Source: Clostridia bacterium (GTDB lineage: Bacteria > Bacillota > Clostridia > Oscillospirales > SIG627). Taken from it: a stretch of DNA of 45,424 bases. How positions within the stretch are numbered: the first letter of the stretch is position 1; every line of letters starts with the position of its first letter. Location of the stretch: contig JAFXEX010000004.1 of the NCBI GenBank assembly GCA_017520825.1, positions 1 through 45,424 on the forward strand. Reading direction: 5' to 3'. A model generated the notes under the pieces. The model had not been told where the DNA came from. It did no database searches and saw nothing but the letters and a program-made list of their open reading frames with translations. Positions 27,443 through 36,500 of this stretch are shown piece after piece. The position numbers and the translations under genes are program-made.

Positions 27443-30400
27443 TTAGTTAGCTGAATGTGTCAAAACGTAGTAAGCATCTGCTGCAACGTAGTAGTCGTAC
27501 ATTACGTTAGCAAGGTTTACAAGCTTAGCTGTACCTGTCTCTGCTGCGTTTGCAAGATAGTTAGCTACGCTGTAGGTAACAGTTGTTACCTTGCCTGCGT
27601 CAGCCTTACCTTCACCAGCTGCACCTTCAACAGTCAACGTATAATCCTCGCCAATCATGTGAGCGGGAACGTCTACGATATCGAAGTATACGTAGAAGCC
27701 GTCGTTCTTTGTACCGATTGTAGCACCTTCTGCAGTGTAATCGCCTTCTGTGTAGGTGTAGTCGCCAACTACCTTGAAGTAGTGACGGATTGTCACGTTG
27801 TCTTCAAGAAGAAGTGAGCTTCCTACAAAGTCAAGGTTTGCAAAGTTATCGGTGCAATTACCAGCATCGATTGTAGCTGCTGCAAAAGCGTCTGATGTGT
27901 AAGTGTCAAGAGCGTCAGCAGTGCTGAAGTAGTTGTCTGCATACTTAGCATAAGTCTGAAGCATTGTTACAACAGGCTCTGCTGCTACGAATTCTGCTTC
28001 GCCTTCTTCAGCTCTTAACAATGCGTCTGCAATGTAGTTTTCAACGTTTATGCCAGGGGTAGCAACGGTAATTCTGTTACCACTTTCTGTCATTCCAACA
28101 GGCCAGTAACCGAGAGAGGTCTCGAAGGTAACGTTGTCAACGTCCTTAGCAGCCACGTAAATTTCTGTGAAGTAAAGGTCCTTTTCTTCGTTGTACTGAA
28201 TCTTTGAAGCGATAGAGTCGTCAGTGGTAGAAGTCAAGGTACTGCCGTAGAAGAGTCTGCTGCTATCGTCGGTGTTACACTTTGTAAGGTTAAGATTTAC
28301 GGTGTAGTTTTCAGTATCGGCAATGTCCATATAGTATCTAACAGCAATCTGACCGTCAAGCACGAGAGACTGACCGATGTAAACTACCATGGGAGACGTA
28401 ACTGCTGCTGATACTGCACTTTCAAGTGCTGCAGCATTGTCAAGAACCTTAACAACGTAATCGGTGTTAGCCTTAGTTGCGTTGAAGCTATTGCCTTCGA
28501 ATTCAACCCATGTGTCGCCGTTGTCGTCTGAATATGCATATTCGTAAGCTTCATTGTAGTTAGTTACTGTGATAACTGCGTTCTTTGCTGTGAGCTCAAG
28601 AACGGGAGTTTCAGCAACCGTCTTCTTTATGTTCAACGCATAGCGGTTTGTGGTACCGTCAAGATACATACCAGCAATACCTGACGTGTACTGTGTTCCA
28701 CCTGTAAGCCAGTCGGATACTTCAGCATCTGACTTGGTGGGGAACGCATCAACCTCTCCGTCACCGTCGTAGTCAGCGATATCATTCTCTATAAACAAGG
28801 TCGAAGGAGCCATAGTATCGTTGATTGCGAAACGGAACTTCAGAGTCATAGATTCATAGTAGTGACCAGCATTATTGTTGAAGTACGCATATACAAGGTC
28901 GTCTCCAAGGTCGGTTTCACCATCTGCACCGTAAGCGCTCCAAAGGAGATAGAAGTCGATTGCTACAACGTAGCCGTCTTTGCCCTCAAGTGCAGTAGCG
29001 ATGTTGAAGTCAAATCCATTAGAATAGGTCACGTCGGTAACAACGTCGTAATAAGGAACGTCTGCACCTACAACGTAAACTCTTGCCATGGTCTGACCCT
29101 TTTTAATATATGAACGAGTTCCGTTCTCGGTCTTTGATGTTTCTACAGTGTATCCCTCGTTGGGGTATCCGAGATAATTAGTCAAGCCATGCATCTTAAG
29201 GTTAGCCATCTCGGAAAGAGGAATAATTTCTGAATCTGTGAACTGATATCTTACGGGCTTTGAACGTCTGTCAGCCAGTGATGTGTACCATCCGGAGTTG
29301 AAGTTAACCGACATTTCTGTCTGGTTTGCCCATGAGGAACCGGTTGTATACTTGTACAGCGTTATGCTCTTCTCATGCGTCCAGATACCTGCAAGGTAAT
29401 CTGCTGTACTGCCCTTTGTTGCGAAGTTAACGGTACCAACCTCTGCTCCCTCAACGTAGATGAGCTGAGGATCGGAAGCAAGACCGGTTGCGTCGCCTAT
29501 TTCTCTTACGTACCAGATACCAGCTTCAAGAACTCCTGAAGTAAGTGCCTGATAGTTGAGAGCTTCTGCGCCGAATGCGTATTTAGCAATTTCGTAAACG
29601 CCTGCTTCAACAGTAAGACTGTTGTCAGCGCCAAGCACAAGCTCGGGTGTATCCTTGATAGCAGGAATTGTTGCTTCAGCAACTGCTGATTCAAGAACGA
29701 TGCCTGAAGCAAGTGACTTAACGTATACCTTAACGGTGTCAGCATCAACTGTGAAGCTTGTAACACCTGCATCAAGTGTTGTCCATGCAAGGTTGTCTGT
29801 TGAGTATGCGTAGGTAAGACCTTCGATTGCATTTGTAACAGTAACTTCTATTTCATCTGTATCAAGTCTCTCGAAGGATACTGTGGGTGTTACTGCAGGA
29901 GCAGCCTTTACCCAGCCATCTGCGAAGAATTCAATACCGACGTCGGAGCTATAACCGTTGGGATAAGTAGCGTTAATCGTAGGTTTATAGGTAGATTCAG
30001 GGTCAATCTTGCCCCAAGGATTGATAACGATACCAACGATATAACCGTCTGTATCATATCCTGCAGCCTTGAAGTCATCAATTGTTACAGTTCGTCTGTA
30101 TCTGTCAGAATTTGAAGTAGCAAATGCGTAGTTACCAAAGGCCTCTGTGAATACACTTCTCTGCTCGATACCTTCGTCTGTGAGAACTATAAGAGTGTAC
30201 TTAGCCTGGATAAAGGTTTTATCTTTACCTGTAGGTGCCGTTAAGGTTCCTGCAAGCTGTCTTCTGAATGCGTGGAAAGTATGGCTTCCGAAGTCACTCA
30301 TAGGAATGATTTCGTCGTTGCCAAGTCTGTATGAATACCAGAAATCCTGTATTGCGGGGAGACCCTTTTCAAGCCAAGCCGTGTCATAAGCTGCTTTAAG

Positions 30401-33151
30401 GTCAGCGTTTGTAACATCTGCCTGCCAAGCATTATACTCGGTGGCAACTAACTGGCTCACGGGGATACAAACGTTTGGTAAAGCTATTGCGTAAGGCGCA
30501 GCTAATCCATTGTGAGTAAATGATTTGCCGTTAGTACCTACAGCTACCCATTTCTCTGTTGCAAAGGCAACCGGATAGGGGTAATAAGCAATATTCATTG
30601 TAATACCCAGATCCACTCCTGAATCAGCTACGTCAATAACCTCAACTTTATCTCCTTTAGCGTAAACTTTACTGGTCCAAGGGTCTGTTACGCCTGCTGC
30701 TCTTGTAACTTCTTTTTCAACAGGGTTGATAAGGTCAACGTCTTCACCTGCTGAGTAGATAATATCAGACCATTCTGTGTAAAGCGTGCCTGCAGCATTA
30801 ACCTCACGAACCTTGATAAGACCGTAAATGCCTGTAGAGGAAGCAGTAAGTTCTGCCACTGCACTTTCTTCAACTGCAAGGCCTGCGCCAACTGTTATGT
30901 TTTTATACTGATAGAGGATTCCTTCTTCAAGGTCAACGGGCTTACCGTCAACGAATGAAATGCCTGTGGGAGCCGTTCTGTCAGAAACAAGTGCTGATGT
31001 CCAAGCAGATACAGCGTTCGTGCCCTTTTCACTATATACGCGAACCTTGATTGTACCGTATACAACGGTGTCTGCAGTAAGCTCCTGCGCTTCGCCGTCT
31101 ACACCACCAATAACCTGACAGTATTCATATGTTCTGCCTGCTTCGAGGTTCTGAACCTTACCGTCAACGATATCAAGTCCTGTGGGCTCTGCAACGTATT
31201 CAACAACTGTCCAAGAGTCCTCGAAGAAGTCAATACAAATACTGGGGTTTGCAGCACCTGTTGATTCAATTGTTCCATCGATATAGTAAGGATAAATTAT
31301 AATACCAACTATATAGCCGTCGTTATCAGCAAAATCGCCGGATTCTACGGTGTGAACCACGTTGGTAGGCATTGTGCCATTGGCGTTCAACGTAATGGGC
31401 TTCTCAACCGTTCTTTCAACAAGCTCACCGTCATCTGTAACAACAACGAAGGTAATAATTGATTTAACTGTACCGATAAATTTAACAGCACCCTGTCTGT
31501 AATAAAGGTTGAACTTGAAGGAGCCGAAGGTGTTCATAGGAATCACTTCCTCGGGTCCGAATTCATAAGTGTAGTAATATCCGTTAAAGCCGTCTACTGA
31601 CTTTGTAAACTGGCCTGTGGTACCAACTCTGTACTGATTATACCACTGAGGATAGCTAAGACAAATGTTATAATTAGTTACACCGATACCCATCCATTTC
31701 TCGGGTGTAAATGCAATTGTAGCACGGTTTGTCGCGTTATCTGCAAGCGACTGGATTTCGATAACCTTAGCACTGCCACCTGTAACACCGTCGCCGTTAC
31801 AGTCCTTATCTGTGCCTTCTGTACCGTCAATCTGATGATATACAGCGTACTCGCCACCCTCAACGAAGAGAGGAGTTGACCAAGCAGATCCTACGGTGCC
31901 TTCTGCATTCGATTCACGAACTGCGAAAAGACCAACGGGCTCGGTTTCTGAGGTAAGAGTTGTGGGCTCACCGTATTCGAGCTCAACGCCAGCGCCAACA
32001 GAAACGTTAGCGTACTGATAGTACTTGCCGTCAACGAGTCCACCTACCGTGTTGTCGTCGTTAAGATAGAGACCCGTGGGAGCAGCATAAGAAGGATCTG
32101 TTACCTCAAAGGCAAGCTCTTCCCTGGGGAACTTTATGTGCTCTGAAATGTTATGGTTAGTTGTGTCAGTGGTATTCGTATTACTAATCATATAGTTGTC
32201 GGGAAGGTTGTCGTAGGGAGCAAGAGCAAAGCCTACGATATATCCCTCGGGAATATCCTCTGAAGGCTCAAAGGTAACCGGTACACCGAAATCGGCAGAA
32301 ACCGAGATGTCATACTCAGCGATCTCTGTTGAGCCGGGAGTCTTTACAAAGAGAGTAAGCTTAGGTGTATAATCACCTTTTCCGTAGTTCTCGTTAGGCT
32401 TAACCGAACCGTTAGACATTCCATCAAATCCGAAGCTCTTAAATGCGCTTGTAGGAACTACCTGCTCGTTTGTGAAGCCGTAGTAAACCTTGGATTCCTG
32501 AAGTCTGTTGCTTTCACCGATAAGCCAGAAGTTAGCCATGGTCTCTTCGGTTGCATACTTATAACCGGTTTCACTTGTGTCGCCCTTATAAGCAAAATAA
32601 GTGTATCTGTACTTATTTCCACTAATGGGCTCTTCACTCTTGGTGAATACAAGGAAATAGTCCTTCTGAAGAGAGGTCAAAACAGAGGCGTAGGTAGAAC
32701 CATCCGTATAAGTGCTTACAGTTGTATTGTATGCACCGCCACTTGTTTTAGCCGAATTGATAGAGGAAACCGACCATTTACCGGGTACGTAAGTGTCTGT
32801 AACATTTAAATCACGGTAACCTTTTGAAAGGTCGAGAGGCTTGTTGTTTTCAGTGTCCCAGAAGTATATGTATCCTGTCTCGGGACCCTGTACGAAAACC
32901 GCCTCAGGCTCTGCGTCTCCTGCTTTAATTCCCCAAACACCTTCAGTAAGAATGGTGTCTGGAGTAAGTTCTGTAAATTCGCCATAAGCGTCTGTTGCGA
33001 AATCGTACTGAGCGTAGGTATAATCTACGCCGTCTTCAAGTCCGGTAACCTTACCTGTAACAGCAACGCCATAAGCAAGTGCTGATACTGCAAGGAGAAC
33101 TGCAAGTACGAAAGCAACCGTCGCAATGCGACTGAGTTTCTTGAATGACAT
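27443..33151 (-). CDS. Giant secreted repeat protein (1902 aa)
   Basis: I do not recognise a named family for the whole protein. A Sec signal (MSFKKLSRIATVAFVLAVLL, cut near residue 28) is followed by four copies of a module of about 200 residues. They begin near residues 125, 485, 869 and 1255. Each has a KW.G start, a YTY..N[DE]E[VI]IP strand and a closing DGYIVG-like strand. Between them are Ig-like units of about 70 residues (for example YQYANVSVGAG). Acidic calcium-loop-like stretches occur (DKDCNGDGVTGG, DYDGDGEVDAFP). The C-terminus holds two related domains seen in secreted ruminococcal-type proteins (LVLDGQIAVRYYMDI; LLLEDNVTIRHYFKV). There is no LPXTG, SLH or membrane anchor. It is a paralogue of the next giant gene. 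Confidence 0.85.
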   Translation of the reverse strand: MSFKKLSRIATVAFVLAVLLAVSALAYGVAVTGKVTGLEDGVDYTYAQYDFATDAYGEFTELTPDTILTEGVWGIKAGDAEPEAVFVQGPETGYIYFWDTENNKPLDLSKGYRDLNVTDTYVPGKWSVSSINSAKTSGGAYNTTVSTYTDGSTYASVLTSLQKDYFLVFTKSEEPISGNKYRYTYFAYKGDTSETGYKYATEETMANFWLIGESNRLQESKVYYGFTNEQVVPTSAFKSFGFDGMSNGSVKPNENYGKGDYTPKLTLFVKTPGSTEIAEYDISVSADFGVPVTFEPSEDIPEGYIVGFALAPYDNLPDNYMISNTNTTDTTNHNISEHIKFPREELAFEVTDPSYAAPTGLYLNDDNTVGGLVDGKYYQYANVSVGAGVELEYGEPTTLTSETEPVGLFAVRESNAEGTVGSAWSTPLFVEGGEYAVYHQIDGTEGTDKDCNGDGVTGGSAKVIEIQSLADNATNRATIAFTPEKWMGIGVTNYNICLSYPQWYNQYRVGTTGQFTKSVDGFNGYYYTYEFGPEEVIPMNTFGSFKFNLYYRQGAVKFIGTVKSIITFVVVTDDGELVERTVEKPITLNANGTMPTNVVHTVESGDFADNDGYIVGIIIYPYYIDGTIESTGAANPSICIDFFEDSWTVVEYVAEPTGLDIVDGKVQNLEAGRTYEYCQVIGGVDGEAQELTADTVVYGTIKVRVYSEKGTNAVSAWTSALVSDRTAPTGISFVDGKPVDLEEGILYQYKNITVGAGLAVEESAVAELTASSTGIYGLIKVREVNAAGTLYTEWSDIIYSAGEDVDLINPVEKEVTRAAGVTDPWTSKVYAKGDKVEVIDVADSGVDLGITMNIAYYPYPVAFATEKWVAVGTNGKSFTHNGLAAPYAIALPNVCIPVSQLVATEYNAWQADVTNADLKAAYDTAWLEKGLPAIQDFWYSYRLGNDEIIPMSDFGSHTFHAFRRQLAGTLTAPTGKDKTFIQAKYTLIVLTDEGIEQRSVFTEAFGNYAFATSNSDRYRRTVTIDDFKAAGYDTDGYIVGIVINPWGKIDPESTYKPTINATYPNGYSSDVGIEFFADGWVKAAPAVTPTVSFERLDTDEIEVTVTNAIEGLTYAYSTDNLAWTTLDAGVTSFTVDADTVKVYVKSLASGIVLESAVAEATIPAIKDTPELVLGADNSLTVEAGVYEIAKYAFGAEALNYQALTSGVLEAGIWYVREIGDATGLASDPQLIYVEGAEVGTVNFATKGSTADYLAGIWTHEKSITLYKYTTGSSWANQTEMSVNFNSGWYTSLADRRSKPVRYQFTDSEIIPLSEMANLKMHGLTNYLGYPNEGYTVETSKTENGTRSYIKKGQTMARVYVVGADVPYYDVVTDVTYSNGFDFNIATALEGKDGYVVAIDFYLLWSAYGADGETDLGDDLVYAYFNNNAGHYYESMTLKFRFAINDTMAPSTLFIENDIADYDGDGEVDAFPTKSDAEVSDWLTGGTQYTSGIAGMYLDGTTNRYALNIKKTVAETPVLELTAKNAVITVTNYNEAYEYAYSDDNGDTWVEFEGNSFNATKANTDYVVKVLDNAAALESAVSAAVTSPMVVYIGQSLVLDGQIAVRYYMDIADTENYTVNLNLTKCNTDDSSRLFYGSTLTSTTDDSIASKIQYNEEKDLYFTEIYVAAKDVDNVTFETSLGYWPVGMTESGNRITVATPGINVENYIADALLRAEEGEAEFVAAEPVVTMLQTYAKYADNYFSTADALDTYTSDAFAAATIDAGNCTDNFANLDFVGSSLLLEDNVTIRHYFKVVGDYTYTEGDYTAEGATIGTKNDGFYVYFDIVDVPAHMIGEDYTLTVEGAAGEGKADAGKVTTVTYSVANYLANAAETGTAKLVNLANVMYDYYVAADAYYVLTHSAN

Positions 33152-33225
33152 AAAAAATCCTCCTAAAAATTTCTTGTCACTTAGTCCTAATAGACTATTG
33201 TGCCATTTTGCATTAAGCTATTGTA

Positions 33226-33254
33226 ATTATACTCTCTATTTAAAACAAAGTCAA
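33226..33254 (-). promoter_or_regulatory. Promoter of the 1902-aa surface gene
   Basis: The -35 box TTGACT (33249-33254), a 17-bp spacer and a perfect -10 box TATAAT (33226-33231) lie on the minus strand. The leader is about 70 nt with a strong AGGAGG site. The AACAC before the -35 box is shared with the tRNA and pheST promoters. Confidence 0.85.
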
Positions 33255-33342
33255 GTGTTATTTTTACTTTTTGAAAATATTTTTACTATAAGACGTAAAA
33301 AATCTGTGAGTTTTTTTGTTTATATTGACGGCAGGGAATAAG

Positions 33343-33506
33343 GCATAACTTCGTTATGCAGTTATATTCGCTTACGCGAGTTATCTTTCCTTCGGAAGTT
33401 ATATTTGCCTTACGGCAAGTTATATATTGACTTCGTCAACGTTAAAGATTTGCAAAGCAAATCAACCTTAACTCCCGAAGGGAATATATGCATAATGCAA
33501 AGCATT
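33343..33506. repeat. Mini-hairpin array C
   Basis: Eight perfect short hairpins lie in a 416-bp gene-free gap. The stems are 33343-33349/33353-33359, 33368-33371/33376-33379, 33387-33390/33394-33397, 33405-33409/33414-33418, 33427-33431/33435-33439, 33447-33453/33457-33463, 33473-33476/33480-33483 and 33494-33498/33502-33506. The first five have loops that read gaa or gtaa on the minus strand and are joined by agttatat linkers. It lies between the two giant surface genes and mirrors array B. Confidence 0.8.
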
Positions 33507-33522
33507 TTGCAGTAAAAGGAAA

Positions 33523-33550
33523 GGCGTAATGCCCTTTGGGACATTACGCC
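33523..33550 (-). terminator. Terminator after the 1766-aa surface gene
   Basis: A 12-bp stem with one bulged base (33523-33534 with 33538-33550) lies 17 bp after the stop. It is followed on the minus strand by TTTCCTTTT and flanked on the other side by GTTTCTTTTTT. It probably terminates in both directions. Confidence 0.7.
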
Positions 33551-33567
33551 GTTTCTTTTTTGTTTTA

Positions 33568-36500
33568 TTATTCTTCAGGACCGAGAATTACGTAGGTATT
33601 TTCGAATACTGTGAATATTGCCCAGCCGTCTTCTACCATTGTTTCTTCTTCGCCACGAAGCTTGTTGATACGCTCGTTGTAGGAACGAAGCTCAACTGAC
33701 TGTCCCTCGTACTCTTCATCAATTGCGATGTAGAGCTGTGCGTTCTCGAAGGGAAGTACTACGGGAGATTCGATGAAGAATTCAGTGATATACTGCTCTC
33801 CTGCGAGCTCCTTAAGTGATTCGTACTTTCCGTCGTGACGGCTCTCACCGTCGAAGGAAATTGCGAAGTTGTAGTAGTGGTTAAGCTTATCGGTTGTGAA
33901 ATCGCTTGCCTTAAGAACGAACTTGTATCCGTCACCAAGGATAATTACCGTTGATTCGGGAGCTACAGTCTTCATATTGTCAAGTGCAAGTGATGCAACC
34001 CACGTATTCTTGGTTACGTCGATTTCGTAATCTGCAGTTACTTCAACGAAGTCGTTGGGAAGGTGAATCTTCTTAACTTCGTTTTCGAGAGATACGAATT
34101 CACCGAGAGTGGTAATTTCTACGGGTACTGAATCGGATGAAGTGAAGTACTTGGACTCAGCAACTCTTATGAGGTACTTACCTTCTGCAAGCTGGAACGA
34201 GGAGATACCTGCGGGAATTGCTACGAATTCACTGTAGGTGCCTGTTCCCTCGTCGTAGGTTGCAAGCTCGTATTCCATGAGAGGATTGAGGCCTGTGATT
34301 TCACCGTATCCGTTTGCAGGAGCTGCCATGCCCACAACGTCGGGAAGGCCTGCTGCAAGCTTGATGGTGTATTCGTCAACAATAATCTGAGCGATTGTGT
34401 TAAGACCGTCAGGATATCTGTCGAAGTCTGCAGTGTTAAGAGAGATGTTTTCGGGTACTACGCTTGTCCAGGGATTAATCTCAAGCGCTACAACCCAACC
34501 CTCTGTGGGTCTGCCGTTCTCCCAGCCTGCGTCAACGGTAAAGTCAACGGTATGCTTGGTGGTAGCAACTGAGGTTGCCTCTGTCCATACGTACTCTTCG
34601 ATTTCACCGTCTGAGTTAACTACGAAGAAGGTTACCTTTGCAGTAAGACCTGCGCCGAAGTCGATTGTACCAAGTCTCTTCTGTGACTTGAAGGAGAAGG
34701 TTACAATCTCGTCTGCAGGGATAACTTCATTGTTTTCGTAAGCGTACTTGAACTGAACTGTTTCTGCCTTGTCAGCAATTGCCTGTCTTGCTGCTGCTTC
34801 TGCTACTGCGTCAGCGTTTTCGATAGCGTCCTTGAGAGGCTTGGTGTAGATTGTTGCCGCTACGTGTCCACCTGTTGCTGAAAGCAGGTTTCTGCTTGCT
34901 GTAGCGCCCCAGCCACTGCCTGCGTGTGCAAGGTCTACGCCGGACCATTTACCCTGCTCCCAAACGTCGCCTCTTACTATCTGATAGAAGCCTGCGTTAG
35001 CTCCACTGTCAAGACGTGTACCCAGCTCCATTCTTGCTTCTTCGTCGCCCTTAACGAATACGATGAAGGGGTCTGAATCTGCAAATGCAGGATCTTCTGA
35101 TCTAACGCCGATTGCCCAAAGACCTGCTTCAAGCTCAAGAGTGAGTTTGCTGTCGAAATAGCTCTTGTCGCCATAGCCTGCTACCGTAAGGGGTGCGTAG
35201 TAGTAAGCAAGAAGCTCGTCGAAGCCTTCTACAAGCTTGGTTTCTTCGTTGAAGTTAAGCACGGGCTTATCAAGCTTGGGAAGTGTTACCTTGTAGCCGT
35301 CTTCATAGAGAATGATGGACGCCTGATAAAGGTTATTCGTCTTGGCGAAGTTGGTAATAGTAACGTTTGCATCTTCTGCTGCAACGTAAGGAATTACAAC
35401 GAGACCGATAAGATAACCGTCGGTGCCGTAACCTGCATCGGTGTAATCCTCTGCTGTGAAGGTCTGGTCGCAGCCCTTGAAGTTTTCAGCAGCCTTATAA
35501 ACGTCTCTGTACTCGATTTCGCCGTATGCGTTCATAACAACGAAGGTGAGTTTTGTCTGAACCGTTCCTGTTGCATCGAAGTTGTCGATACGGTTTCTTA
35601 TAGCAAACTTGAAGCTTTCAAACTTCTCAACGGGAATGATTTCGTCGTTTGTGTAAGCGTAGGTGTACTTGTAATCCTCGAACACTGTCTTAAGGTCAGC
35701 TATTGCTGCCCTGAACGCAGGGGTCTGATTGGTCTGCGCTTCCTCACCGAGAGCATAAACTGCTGCGAACTCGGTATGACCGTATGAACCGGTAGAACCG
35801 ATAGTGAGAGGATCCCATCCGTTACCCTTCTGAAGATTGTGGGAAATGCCATAGCCTGTCCACTTACCTACAGTAAATACGGTTTCGTCACGGTAGGTGT
35901 TGAAGTCTGCACTGTTAATAACGGGAACGCTGATTGTTACGCCGTTATAGGTGCTGGCTGTACCAACAACGTCTTCTGTATGAAGAATGGTGTGAATCTT
36001 GTCGCCTTCAATAAGGAATACCTGGAAAGCAGATGCTTCCTCTGTTCCTGATGCTGCAAGTCTTATTGCGTAGAGACCTGCATCTGTGAAGGTGTAGCTT
36101 TCACCTGCGGGAATTGCAGTCCATTCTGTTCCGATACCGTCAATGGTAACGGTTGTGTACTCGTATGACTTAGTAGCATCGAGTGAAACTGTCTTTTCTG
36201 TAACTGTGATGTTTCTAACTGCGTCGGGAACGTCAACTACCTTAACTGTTACGGTAGCGTCAGCTGTATACGCTGAACCACCTGCTGCTAAAACGTATTC
36301 ACCCTCAGCATTAACTGTGAAGGTGTCCTCGCCTGCAGGAATGTTTGTCCATTCGGTTGCACCTGCGAGCTGATACTTGTAGGAGTAAAGGTCTGAATAG
36401 TTCTTGATTGTGATTGTGAATATTCCGTTGCTTCCGGGTGTTGAGGAAGCCATGGGTGCCGTTGCTGCTATGGGAGCTACTGTGATATTTGCAACTGCAT

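Noticed and set aside
28721..28770. A true dockerin in the 1902-aa protein (DYDGDGEVDAFP and DKDCNGDGVTGG)
   Set aside because: Only isolated calcium-loop-like stretches are seen, not the paired 22-residue repeats of a dockerin, and no cohesin is present.
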